Shown here: positions 7,770-15,530 of the stretch, in pieces
Layout: each line of letters opens with the position of its first letter
Position numbering within the stretch: the stretch's first letter is position 1
Source: Oceanococcus sp041625325
GTDB taxonomy: Bacteria; Pseudomonadota; Gammaproteobacteria; Nevskiales; Oceanococcaceae
Assembly (NCBI GenBank): GCA_041625325.1
Contig: JBFJTN010000001.1
Span: 5,234 to 69,233 of the forward strand
Reading direction: 5' to 3'
DNA: 64,000 nt
Notes under the pieces: model-generated
What the model was told of the DNA's origin: nothing
The model's database searches: none
What the model saw: the letters and a program-made list of their open reading frames with translations, nothing else
Made by a program: the position numbers and the translations under genes

Positions 7770-9622
7770 CAGAACATTTCCGAGGCGTCCGTCTCGCTGT
7801 CCTCGTTCTTGTGGTAGCGATTGGGAATCCAGTCACCGGTGATCATCTCGCGATAGCTCATGCCCGGGCCGACCATCGGATAGACCCCGGCGTCGCGATC
7901 GATCACGACCTCGAGGAAGGCGGGGCCGGGGAAGGCCAGGAATTCGGCAATCACGCCCGGCAGCTTCGATTTTTCGCTGACCCGCTCGGCGAACTCGAAG
8001 CCATCGGCCTGGGCCGCCTTGATGAAGTCCTTCTTGTGCAGCGACTTGTCGGTGGCGGAAAAGCGGCTCTTGAAGAACAGCTTCTGCCACTGGCGCACCA
8101 TGCCGTCGCCGGAATTGTTCAGCACCACGACCTTCACCGGCAGCTCGTAGGTGGTGGCGGTTTCCAGCTCGCCAAGATTCATCCGGATCGAGGCGTCGCC
8201 GTCGATGTCGATGACCAGGCGGTCACGCCGGGCGAACTGCGCGCCGATGGCGGCCGGCAGGCCGAAGCCCATGGTGCCCATGCTGCCGGAGGTCATCCAC
8301 AGGCGGGGCTCGCAGAAGTCGAAGAACTGCGCCGCCCACATCTGGTGCTGGCCCACCCCGGTCGAGATCACCGCCTGGCCCTTGGTGATGCGGTTGATCT
8401 CCTCGATCACCTGCTGCGGCTGGATCTCCTCGCCGTCGGTCTTGTAGCCCATGGGATGCGCCGCCTTCAGCGCCCGCACGTGCTCGCCCCAGGGCTTGAA
8501 GTCGTGGGGCAGCGGGTGCTCACGGCCGTAGGCCAGCAGGGTGTCCAGCGCATCGCTGAGGATGCCCACGTGGTACCAGTCGGCCGGTTTGACCTTGTGG
8601 ATTTCCGAGGCATCGATGTCGAAGTGGGCGATGAATTTGGCGTTGGGCGCGAACTCGCCCGGTTTGCCGGCCACCCGGTCGTCGAAGCGGGCGCCCACCG
8701 CGATCAGGAAATCGCAGTCATCCACCGCATAGTTGGCATAGGCCGTGCCGTGCATGCCCAGCATGTGCAGGCTCAGCGGGTCGGTGGTGTCATAGGCGCC
8801 CAGACCCATCAGGGTGCTGACCACCGGGATCTCGAAATGGCGCGCCAGGGCGCTCAGCTGCGCGGCGGCCTCGCCGTGGATCACGCCGCCACCCGCGTAG
8901 ATCAGCGGCTTGTGCGACTGGCGCAGCAGGTCGAAGAAGCGCACGCACTCCAGCTGGCTCAGGCGATTGCCCGCCACCGCGTTCATGCGCTGGCGGTAAC
9001 CCGGCACGGGCAGCTTGCCGGCGCCCTGGAAAGCACCTTCCCAGTTCTGCACATCCTTGGGGATGTCCACCACCACCGGGCCCGGCCGGCCGGTGCGGGC
9101 GATCTCGAAGGCGGTGCGCATGGTTTCTTCCAGGCGCGCCGGATCGGTGACCAGGAACACGTGCTTGGCCGCGGCGCCCATGATGTTGGCCACCGGCGCC
9201 TCCTGGAAGCCGTCGGTGCCGATCGCCGCGGTGGGCACCTGGCCGCAGATCACCACGATGGGGATCGAATCGGCCATGCAGTCGCGCACCGGGGTCACGG
9301 TGTTGGTGGCGCCCGGACCAGAGGTGACCAGGGCCACGCCGACCTTGCCACTGGCCCGCGCGTAACCGGCCGCCATGAAGGCCGCGCCCTGCTCGTTGGC
9401 CGGCACGATCAGCGGCATCGGCGCCACGCCGTCCGCGCCCGCGTGTTCGTTGTTGTAACGGAAGATGGCGTCGTAGGTGGGCAGGATGGCGCCACCGCTG
9501 TAGCCGAAGACGGTGTCGACGCCTTCGTCGGCCAGCACCTGTACGACAATGTCCGCGCCGGTCATGGTGGCGCCGGACAGGGGATGCGTCGGTTGGGCCT
9601 GACAGCCGTAATCTTCGGTCAT
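7769..9622 (-). CDS. ilvB: Acetolactate synthase, large catalytic subunit
   Basis: About 617 residues from ATG at 9622 (another ATG at 9565 begins MTGADIVVQ, where conservation starts). It condenses pyruvate with pyruvate or 2-oxobutyrate in valine, isoleucine and leucine synthesis, using ThDP, Mg and FAD. The N-terminal ThDP-binding domain (GYSGGAILPTYDAI, and ANEQGAAFMAAGYARASG containing the catalytic Glu) is followed by a central domain (GVIHGEAAAQL). The C-terminal ThDP/Mg motif is GDASIRMNLGELETA with NNSGDG. The usual GDGS is GDAS here, and the usual HEQGA is NEQGA. It is unusual in being divergent from, and separated from, its regulatory subunit ilvH. Confidence 0.9.
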   Translation of the reverse strand: MTEDYGCQAQPTHPLSGATMTGADIVVQVLADEGVDTVFGYSGGAILPTYDAIFRYNNEHAGADGVAPMPLIVPANEQGAAFMAAGYARASGKVGVALVTSGPGATNTVTPVRDCMADSIPIVVICGQVPTAAIGTDGFQEAPVANIMGAAAKHVFLVTDPARLEETMRTAFEIARTGRPGPVVVDIPKDVQNWEGAFQGAGKLPVPGYRQRMNAVAGNRLSQLECVRFFDLLRQSHKPLIYAGGGVIHGEAAAQLSALARHFEIPVVSTLMGLGAYDTTDPLSLHMLGMHGTAYANYAVDDCDFLIAVGARFDDRVAGKPGEFAPNAKFIAHFDIDASEIHKVKPADWYHVGILSDALDTLLAYGREHPLPHDFKPWGEHVRALKAAHPMGYKTDGEEIQPQQVIEEINRITKGQAVISTGVGQHQMWAAQFFDFCEPRLWMTSGSMGTMGFGLPAAIGAQFARRDRLVIDIDGDASIRMNLGELETATTYELPVKVVVLNNSGDGMVRQWQKLFFKSRFSATDKSLHKKDFIKAAQADGFEFAERVSEKSKLPGVIAEFLAFPGPAFLEVVIDRDAGVYPMVGPGMSYREMITGDWIPNRYHKNEDSETDASEMF

Positions 9623-9828
9623 GGTGCTCAGGGTTTTGTTGCAGTGCACAGAACCGCACATTCTAAGTCCATTCACCGCGCCATAGGAAGCGGCGTGTCC
9701 TGCGCTCGGCAGAGGGAACCTTCCCGGGGGGATGTGCGTGTCTGCCTGTATCCCGCCCTGTGGGCAGGAGCCTTGAGGGGGATTCTGCCCATGGCAGAAC
9801 CAGCTTAATCAGATTGTGGAGATCCTGT

Positions 9829-10548
9829 ATGACCTTTGTTAATCATCGCGCCGCCAAGGCAGCGCTCGCCGCTCTGGGCCTTGGCCTGGCGGTTTCGGCC
9901 CAGGCGGCCACGCCGGAAAGCGGCACCCTGACCCTGGATTCGGGTCCGATCGAATTCAGCGGCGGCCCGAACGTCGGCTGGAACGTCACGCCGCAGGTCG
10001 GCGCGACCTGCATGGATCCGCTGCTGCCCTGCGATCACTTCGCGCTGACTGTCGATCTGCCGGACAACCTGGTCGAGTACTTCCCGGCCGCGCTGGTCAA
10101 GATGATCTTCACCTGGGATGATCCGGCCGGTGCCGGCGCCGAGGACTACGACATCTATCTGTATGACGCCGCTGGCAACGAAGCCAACAGCGCCGCCACC
10201 GGCAGCATGCCGGAAGTGATGACCCAGCTGGCCAATGGCGGGGTGGAAGAGTTCCAGATCGACATCGTCTACTTCCTGACCCTGGGTTCGACCTACACGG
10301 GCAAGGTGGAGCTGGACCTGGGCGAGCCGGCCGAAGGCGTGGACACCGACGAGTTCTTCATGCAGAACAGCGTGCTGGGCCACGCGCTGCAGAATCCTGC
10401 CACGCAGGAGTTGAACGAGACGGTCAACGGTGAAGAAGCCGATTCCCGCAGCGACAGCTATGTCGAGCGCCGTAGCGCCTCGGGCAGCTTTGGTGGTGCC
10501 ATGCTGCTGCTGGGCCTGCTCGGACTGGCCCGCCGCCGCCGCGGCTGA
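9829..10548 (+). CDS. Secreted protein with GlyGly-CTERM-like sorting tail
   Basis: 239 residues; start ATG 9829 preceded by GGAG. An N-terminal signal peptide ends near AQA-A (residue 27). The acidic mature part (many Asp/Glu; FTWDDPAGAGAEDYDIYLYD) looks like a beta-sandwich exported domain but I cannot name the family. The C-terminus has the tripartite pattern SGSFGG, a hydrophobic helix (AMLLLGLLGLA) and RRRRG. This matches GlyGly-CTERM tails, which in gammaproteobacteria are processed by rhombosortase and lead to surface attachment or release. It sits alone between divergent ilvB and ilvH with its own strong terminator, so it is probably an independent unit. Two short inverted repeats lie upstream (about 9735-9806). 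Confidence 0.7.
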   Translation: MTFVNHRAAKAALAALGLGLAVSAQAATPESGTLTLDSGPIEFSGGPNVGWNVTPQVGATCMDPLLPCDHFALTVDLPDNLVEYFPAALVKMIFTWDDPAGAGAEDYDIYLYDAAGNEANSAATGSMPEVMTQLANGGVEEFQIDIVYFLTLGSTYTGKVELDLGEPAEGVDTDEFFMQNSVLGHALQNPATQELNETVNGEEADSRSDSYVERRSASGSFGGAMLLLGLLGLARRRRG

Positions 10549-10566
10549 AGCCGGCATCAGCTGAAC

Positions 10567-10600
10567 GGAACGGGCAGCCCAGGCTGCCCGTTCCTGTTTC
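10567..10600 (+). terminator. Intrinsic terminator-like hairpin
   Basis: A perfect 13-bp inverted repeat (GGAACGGGCAGCC at 10567-10579, complement at 10582-10594) separated by 2 nt and followed by TGTTTC. It lies 18 bp after the GlyGly-CTERM gene and should separate it from ilvH. Confidence 0.75.
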
Positions 10601-10682
10601 CGGGGGCAGCCCGGCGCAGGCCCGGCTTGATTTTCCCGGTCATGGGCAGTATGTTCGCGCACCTTTTTGGCCGTTTGTTGCG

Positions 10683-11192
10683 ATGCGTCACATCATCTCC
10701 ATTCTGCTTGCCAACGAAGCCGGGGCCCTGTCCCGGGTGGCCGGCCTGTTTTCGGCCCGGGGCTACAACATCGAGTCCCTGACCGTCGCGCCGACCCAGC
10801 TCAACAGCGTGTCGCGCCTGACCGTGGTCACCCACGGCTCGGACGAGGTCATCGAGCAGATCAACAAACAGCTGAAGAAACTGGTCGACGTGGTCGACCT
10901 GGCCGATCTCACGGAAGGCGAGCACATCGAGCGCGAGATTCTTCTGCTCAAGCTCGCGGTCGCCGCCGAAGACGTCGAGGACATCACCCGACGGGCCACC
11001 GCTTTCGGCGCCCGCCTGCTGGACGATTCTCCGTCCAGCCTGACCCTGGAGTTCACCGGCACCGGTTCGGAACTGGATGACTTCAGCAACGAGATGGCCT
11101 CCCACGGCCGTCTGATCGAACTGGTGCGCAGTGGCGCCTGTGCGATCGGATGCGCCGATCAATCCCTGAAACTGCACGGACAGAACTCATGA
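10683..11192 (+). CDS. ilvH: Acetolactate synthase, small regulatory subunit
   Basis: 169 residues, the usual length of IlvH/IlvN. The N-terminal ACT domain is complete (IISILLANEAGALSRVAGLF, then SARGYNIESLTVAPT). This is where valine binds to give feedback inhibition, and it is followed by the C-terminal regulatory domain (DLTEGEHIEREILLLKL). It activates the large subunit encoded by ilvB, which here is about 1 kb away on the other strand. Its TGA overlaps the ilvC ATG (ATGA), so ilvH-ilvC are coupled. No branched-chain leader peptide is evident upstream. Confidence 0.93.
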   Translation: MRHIISILLANEAGALSRVAGLFSARGYNIESLTVAPTQLNSVSRLTVVTHGSDEVIEQINKQLKKLVDVVDLADLTEGEHIEREILLLKLAVAAEDVEDITRRATAFGARLLDDSPSSLTLEFTGTGSELDDFSNEMASHGRLIELVRSGACAIGCADQSLKLHGQNS

Positions 11193-12211
11193 GCTTGAAC
11201 ATCTACTATGACAAGGACGCAGACCTCTCCCTGATCCAGGGCCGCCAGGTCGTCATCCTGGGCTACGGCTCGCAGGGCCACGCCCATGCGCTGAACCTGA
11301 AGGACTCCGGCGTCTCCGTCACGGTAGGCCTGCGCGAGGGTTCCGGTTCCTGGGCCAAGGCGGAAAAGGCCGGCCTGACGGTCAAGCCGGTGGCCGAAGC
11401 CGTGCGCGGCGGCGACCTCGTCATGGTGCTGGTGCCCGACGAGCATCAGCTGGCCCTGTACAAGAGCGAGATCGAGCCCAACATCAAGCAGGGCGCCGCG
11501 CTGGCCTTTGCCCACGGCTTCAACATCCACTTCGAACTGATCCAGCCGCGGGCCGACCTGGACGTGATCATGGTGGCGCCCAAGGGGCCCGGCCATCTGG
11601 TCCGCTCGACCTACACCCAGGGTGGCGGCGTGCCGAGCCTGATCGCGGTGCATCAGGATGCCAGCGGCCAGGCCCGTGATATCGCACTGTCCTATGCCAG
11701 CGCCAATGGCGGCGGCCGGGCCGGCGTGATCGAAACCAATTTCCGCGAGGAAACGGAAACCGACCTGTTCGGCGAACAGGCGGTCCTCTGCGGCGGTGCC
11801 AGCGCGCTGGTCCAGGCCGGCTTCGAAACCCTGACCGAAGCGGGTTACGCGCCCGAAATGGCCTATTTCGAATGTCTTCACGAGCTCAAGCTGATTGTCG
11901 ATCTGATGTATGAAGGCGGTATCGCCAACATGCGCTATTCCATCTCCAACACGGCCGAGTACGGCGATATCAGCACCGGCCCGCGGATCATCACGGAAGA
12001 GACCAAGGCCGAGATGAAGCGGGTGCTCACCGACATCCAGCAGGGCAAGTTCGCGCGCGAGTTCATCGCCGAGAACCAGGCCGGCCAGCCGGTGCTCAAG
12101 GCCGCCCGCCGGCATGCCGAACAGCACCCGATCGAGCAGGTGGGCTCGCGTCTGCGGGCCATGATGCCCTGGATTTCGCAGAACAAGCTGGTCGACAAGA
12201 GCCGCAACTAG
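11189..12211 (+). CDS. ilvC: Ketol-acid reductoisomerase (NADP+)
   Basis: 340 residues, class I KARI. It converts acetolactate to 2,3-dihydroxyisovalerate, and acetohydroxybutyrate likewise. The nucleotide-binding loop GYGSQGHAHALNLKDSG is near residues 25-41. The knotted C-terminal domain carries metal and substrate residues in ETNFREETETDLFGEQ and CLHELKLIVDLMYEGG. The start at ATG 11189 is chosen because SLNIYYDKDADL is the normal N-terminus and because of the ATGA overlap with ilvH. The tail (MPWISQNKLVDKSRN) is typical. Confidence 0.96.
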   Translation: MSLNIYYDKDADLSLIQGRQVVILGYGSQGHAHALNLKDSGVSVTVGLREGSGSWAKAEKAGLTVKPVAEAVRGGDLVMVLVPDEHQLALYKSEIEPNIKQGAALAFAHGFNIHFELIQPRADLDVIMVAPKGPGHLVRSTYTQGGGVPSLIAVHQDASGQARDIALSYASANGGGRAGVIETNFREETETDLFGEQAVLCGGASALVQAGFETLTEAGYAPEMAYFECLHELKLIVDLMYEGGIANMRYSISNTAEYGDISTGPRIITEETKAEMKRVLTDIQQGKFAREFIAENQAGQPVLKAARRHAEQHPIEQVGSRLRAMMPWISQNKLVDKSRN

Positions 12212-12320
12212 TCGCCGCGAGCCGGCCCCGCAGGCGCAAGTCCATGTCCCCGTGTTGGCCAATGACCGATCCCCGCCTGCCCATGGCGAGGCCCGGTGCT
12301 GACAGCGGCGCGCGCCGGCC

Positions 12321-12971
12321 ATGAAAACGACGACCTTCCTGCATGTGGCGCGAGATGCCTGGTGGCTGCTCGCGCCGCTGCTGCTGATCGGCCTGTCCCT
12401 GTCGGTGTATTGGGGCTCCGCCTTGCCCTGGCTGCTTGCCGGCCTGCTGTGCCTCGGTCTCGGAGCCCTGGCGCGTGACGCGGACCGGCGGGTGCCGCCA
12501 CTGCCCATGGGGCTGGTGGCACCGGTGGATGGCGTCATCGTGCATCGTCGCGAATGCCATGACCCGTACCTGGATCGTGCGGCCATCCGGCTGACGATCC
12601 GGGTCAATCGCTTCGGCGTCTACTACTTGCGGGCGCCCACCGAAGGCACCCTGATGGAAGTCAAGGCGCGGCGCCAGTGCCGCCACGCGCATCAGGCGAG
12701 CTGGATCCAGACCGACGAGGGCGACGATGTGCTGCTCGTGGTGGGGGAGGGAAGCCTGCTGGGGCAGCGCCCCTGCAATGCCGGATTCGGCCAGCGGGTG
12801 GGGCAGGGGCGTCGCTGCGGGCCGCGCCGATTCGCGCGCACGATGGACATGTACATTCCCGCCAACTGCCGGGTCGAGGTGGAACTGGGGCAGAAAGTCC
12901 GTGCGGGCACGGACGTGGTCGCTACAATGGTGCACAACGTCAGCAAGATCGAGGCCGCCGCCGCAGCATGA
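12321..12971 (+). CDS. Phosphatidylserine decarboxylase-like protein lacking the pyruvoyl serine
   Basis: 216 residues. N-terminal hydrophobic segments (about 14-50) are followed by a short-form PSD-like domain: APVDGVIV (usually SPADGKV), VNRFGVYYLRAPTEG (usually N-x-F-x-x-H-x-N-R-A-P-x-x-G) and RFARTMDMYIP. In active enzymes the last motif is RFGSR-x-D-x-Y-x-P, whose Gly-Ser is cleaved to form the pyruvoyl cofactor. Here it reads Ala172-Arg173, so self-processing and decarboxylation should be impossible. The His and Asn of the N-x-F motif are also changed. It overlaps pssA by 4 bp, suggesting a non-catalytic partner or regulator of phosphatidylserine synthase. Family assignment is moderately sure; role is inference. 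Confidence 0.7.
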   Translation: MKTTTFLHVARDAWWLLAPLLLIGLSLSVYWGSALPWLLAGLLCLGLGALARDADRRVPPLPMGLVAPVDGVIVHRRECHDPYLDRAAIRLTIRVNRFGVYYLRAPTEGTLMEVKARRQCRHAHQASWIQTDEGDDVLLVVGEGSLLGQRPCNAGFGQRVGQGRRCGPRRFARTMDMYIPANCRVEVELGQKVRAGTDVVATMVHNVSKIEAAAAA

Positions 12972-13756
12972 GTGGAGAAGAAGACAGCACCAGGTCAGCC
13001 GGGGAAACCCACCGGCGCCGCAAGGGCATCTACCTGCTGCCCAACCTGTTCACCACGGCCACCCTGTTCGGGGGCTTCTACGCGATCGTCGCCGCCATTC
13101 GGGACAATTTTTCCGCCGCGGCGATCGCCGTGTTCGCGGCGATGTTCGCCGATGCGCTGGATGGCCGGGTTGCCCGGCTGACCAATACGCAAAGCGATTT
13201 CGGCAAGGAGTACGACTCGCTGGCCGACCTGGTCACCTTTGGTCTTGCGGCCTCCCTGGTGATCTACACCTGGTCGCTGGAGCATCTGGCCGGTCAGATC
13301 TGGCTGGGCGGCAAGATCGCCTGGCTGGTGGCCTTCATCTACGTGGCCGCGACCGCCCTGCGACTGGCGCGTTTCAACGTCTATGTGGCGGCCGATGGTG
13401 ACAAGGGCTACTTCTTCGGCCTGCCCAGTCCGACCGCTGCCGCGCTGACGGTCGGTTTCGTCTGGGCCGCCCACGACTTCGGCCTGGCCGGCGAGGACCT
13501 GGCTCTGGTGGCCCTGGTGGTGACCCTGTCTGCCGCCCTGCTGATGGTCAGCAATGTGCGTTATCGCAGTTTCAAGGACCTCAAGCTGTCCGAGCGGGTG
13601 CCATTCGCCTATGTGCTGGGCATGGTCAGCCTGTTCGTGCTGATCGCCATCGATCCGCCGCGGGTCCTGTTCGGCTTCGCTCTGATCTACACCCTGTCCG
13701 GACCCCTGCTGATGCTGCGCTCACGGCGCCGCCGCGCCGCGGACTTGGAATCCTGA
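12968..13756 (+). CDS. pssA: CDP-diacylglycerol-serine O-phosphatidyltransferase
   Basis: 262 residues, an integral membrane enzyme making phosphatidylserine from CDP-diacylglycerol and serine. The CDP-alcohol phosphatidyltransferase motif is complete: Asp65-Gly66-x2-Ala69-Arg70-x8-Gly79-x3-Asp83-x3-Asp87. About six to eight hydrophobic helices follow. The start ATG 12968 overlaps the preceding PSD-like gene (ATGA) and gives the usual N-terminus with a basic stretch before GIYLLPNLFT. This is the type II PssA of Bacillus, Rhizobium and Pseudomonas relatives, not the E. coli phospholipase-D type. A real psd must lie elsewhere. Confidence 0.92.
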   Translation: MSGEEDSTRSAGETHRRRKGIYLLPNLFTTATLFGGFYAIVAAIRDNFSAAAIAVFAAMFADALDGRVARLTNTQSDFGKEYDSLADLVTFGLAASLVIYTWSLEHLAGQIWLGGKIAWLVAFIYVAATALRLARFNVYVAADGDKGYFFGLPSPTAAALTVGFVWAAHDFGLAGEDLALVALVVTLSAALLMVSNVRYRSFKDLKLSERVPFAYVLGMVSLFVLIAIDPPRVLFGFALIYTLSGPLLMLRSRRRRAADLES

Positions 13757-13761
13757 GGAGC

Positions 13762-13785
13762 ATGGGCGATACTTTCGGCCAATGA
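13762..13785 (+). CDS. Seven-codon upstream ORF before the leu leader
   Basis: ATG at 13762 is preceded closely by GAGGAG, the best ribosome-binding sequence in the pssA-leuA gap. It encodes MGDTFGQ and stops at TGA 13783-13785, overlapping the ATG (13782) of the Leu-rich leader peptide. If translated, it could load ribosomes onto the leader by reinitiation, since the leader itself has no clear Shine-Dalgarno. Seen in sequence; function is inference. Confidence 0.35.
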   Translation: MGDTFGQ

Positions 13786-13871
13786 AGACGCAGTCCGCCA
13801 ATCCGATTCTGTCTCGGCCCGCCCGCTCGGGTCGCGGCCTCCTGCTGCTCGCGGAACGACTTCTGCCCTGA
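13782..13871 (+). CDS. leuL: Putative leu operon leader peptide
   Basis: A 29-residue ORF (ATG 13782, TGA 13869-13871) ending in GRGLLLLAERLLP. It contains four consecutive Leu codons (CTC CTG CTG CTC) and a further CTT CTG just before the stop. It sits about 90 bp before leuA. Leu-codon runs in a short ORF upstream of leuA are the signature of transcription attenuation, where ribosome stalling on uncharged tRNA-Leu prevents terminator formation. The stop codon lies inside a perfect inverted repeat (13862-13878). The peptide has no strong Shine-Dalgarno of its own but overlaps an upstream 7-codon ORF. Confidence 0.6.
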   Translation: MKTQSANPILSRPARSGRGLLLLAERLLP

Positions 13872-13935
13872 GGGCAGATATGAACTCGCGCCTGGGTGGG
13901 GCGCCGCAACCACCTGACCGTCTTTTCGTCTTTAC
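13862..13935 (+). promoter_or_regulatory. leuA attenuator-like hairpins and T-rich tract
   Basis: Two hairpins follow the leader ORF. The first is a near-perfect palindrome at 13862-13878 (TCTGCCCT-G-AGGGCAGA) covering the leader stop codon. The second is a 5-6 bp stem GGTGG/CCACC (13895-13899 with 13910-13914). The T-rich TCTTTTCGTCTTT (13921-13933) begins 6 nt after it. This fits a pause hairpin and a weak terminator. I could not fold the alternative antiterminator by hand. Confidence 0.45.
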
Positions 13936-13958
13936 CTCATGATCAGCAGGATGAGGCC

Positions 13959-15530
13959 ATGAATCAGCCAGTTTCTTCCAGCAGTGCAGACGCCGGGCGT
14001 CTGATCATTTTCGATACCACCTTGCGCGACGGCGAGCAGAGCCCGGGCGCGTCCATGACCCGCGATGAAAAGGTGCGCATCGCCAAGGCCCTCGAGCGGA
14101 TGCGGGTTGACGTGATCGAGGCCGGCTTCGCCATCGCCAGTCCTGGTGACTTCGAGTCCGTTCGCGCGGTGGCCGAAGCGGTGCGCGAGAGCACCGTCTG
14201 CTCGCTGGCCCGCACCAGCCCGGGCGACATCGAACGGGCCGCCGAGGCGCTGAAGCCGGCACGGCGCCGGCGCATCCACACTTTCATTGCCACCTCGCCG
14301 ATACACATGCGTGACAAGCTGCGCATGCAGCCGGAGGCGGTGATCGAGGCCGCCGTCGGCGCGGTGAAGCTGGCCCGCCAGTTCACCGATGACATCGAAT
14401 TCTCGCCCGAGGACGCCGGCCGCTCCGAGCCGGATTTCCTGTGCCAGGTCATCGAGGCGGTGATCGATGCCGGCGCGACCACGATCAATGTGCCGGACAC
14501 CGTGGGCTACACCCTGCCGCACATGTTCGGCGCCCTGATTCGCGACCTGCGCGAGCGGGTGCCCAATGCGGACAAGGCCGTGTTCTCCGTGCATTGCCAC
14601 AATGATCTGGGTCTGGCCGTGGCCAATTCCCTGGCCGCGGTGATGAATGGCGCGCGGCAGGTGGAATGCACCATCAACGGCCTGGGCGAACGGGCGGGCA
14701 ACGCCGCGCTGGAAGAGATCGCGATGGCGGTGCGCACCCGCCAGGATGTCTTCGACTGCGACCATGGCCTGGACACCAGCCAGATCATGACCTGTTCGCG
14801 CCTGGTTTCCGGCGTGACCGGCTTCCCGGTGCAGCCGAACAAGGCGGTGGTCGGGGCCAATGCCTTTGCCCACGAATCCGGCATCCACCAGGACGGCGTG
14901 ATCAAGAGCCGCGAAACCTACGAGATCATGCGTGCAGAGGACGTGGGCTGGTCGCACCAGCATATCGTGCTGGGCAAGCATTCCGGGCGCAATGCTTTCC
15001 GCACGCGGCTGGAAGAACTGGGCATCAGGCTGGCCCACCAGACCGAGCTGGATGCCGCCTTTCAGCGCTTCAAGCTGCTGGCCGACAAGAAGCACGAGAT
15101 TTTCGACGAGGACCTGCATGCGCTGGTCAGCGACGTGGTCCAGGCCGATGATCGCATCAGCCTCAAGTCGCTGAGCTTCAACGCTTCCACCGAAGCGGCG
15201 CCGATGGTCGACCTGGAGCTGCTGGTCGATGGCGAGAGCCGGCGCGCCCATGCCAGCGGCGACGGTTCGGTGGATGCCGCCTTCCGGGCGATCGAGGAGA
15301 TCATCGGCAGCGGCGCCGAGCTGCAGCTGTTCTCGGTCAACGCGATCACCCAGGGCACCGACGCGCAGGGCGAAGTCACCGTGCGGCTCAGCCGCAAGGG
15401 GCGCATCGTCAATGGCCAGGGCGCCGATACCGACATCGTGGTGGCTTCAGCCAAGGCCTATGTCCATGCGCTGAACCGGCTGGAGCAGGTCGGGGGCAAG
15501 GTGCATCCGCAGATCGGCGAGACGGTCTGA
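13959..15530 (+). CDS. leuA: 2-isopropylmalate synthase
   Basis: 523 residues, the usual length of the bacterial type. It condenses acetyl-CoA with 2-oxoisovalerate, the first committed step of leucine synthesis. The DRE-TIM barrel shows FDTTLRDGEQSPG at about residues 17-29 and the metal-binding H-x-H pattern in FSVHCHNDLGLAVAN. NGLGERAGNAALEEI and HESGIHQDGV are also present. The C-terminal LeuA regulatory domain (about 390-515) should bind leucine for feedback inhibition. The ATG at 13959 follows the leader-attenuator region. leuCDB are not in the window. The UDG gene begins directly after the stop. Confidence 0.96.
   Translation: MNQPVSSSSADAGRLIIFDTTLRDGEQSPGASMTRDEKVRIAKALERMRVDVIEAGFAIASPGDFESVRAVAEAVRESTVCSLARTSPGDIERAAEALKPARRRRIHTFIATSPIHMRDKLRMQPEAVIEAAVGAVKLARQFTDDIEFSPEDAGRSEPDFLCQVIEAVIDAGATTINVPDTVGYTLPHMFGALIRDLRERVPNADKAVFSVHCHNDLGLAVANSLAAVMNGARQVECTINGLGERAGNAALEEIAMAVRTRQDVFDCDHGLDTSQIMTCSRLVSGVTGFPVQPNKAVVGANAFAHESGIHQDGVIKSRETYEIMRAEDVGWSHQHIVLGKHSGRNAFRTRLEELGIRLAHQTELDAAFQRFKLLADKKHEIFDEDLHALVSDVVQADDRISLKSLSFNASTEAAPMVDLELLVDGESRRAHASGDGSVDAAFRAIEEIIGSGAELQLFSVNAITQGTDAQGEVTVRLSRKGRIVNGQGADTDIVVASAKAYVHALNRLEQVGGKVHPQIGETV

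Noticed and set aside
9623..9670. Possible short leader ORF before ilvB on the reverse strand (MDLECAVLCTATKP)
   Set aside because: It is not enriched in Val, Ile or Leu codons and no attenuator hairpin follows, unlike the leuA leader.
7721..9808. 695-codon open frame on the forward strand
   Set aside because: It lies wholly opposite ilvB, whose ThDP enzyme motifs are unmistakable; the translation is His/Gly/Ala/Arg-rich, as expected for the antisense of a GC-rich gene.
12677..12967. Upstream extension of the pssA frame
   Set aside because: It overlaps the PSD-like gene and has no PssA-like sequence; ATG 12968 with ATGA overlap is the natural start.
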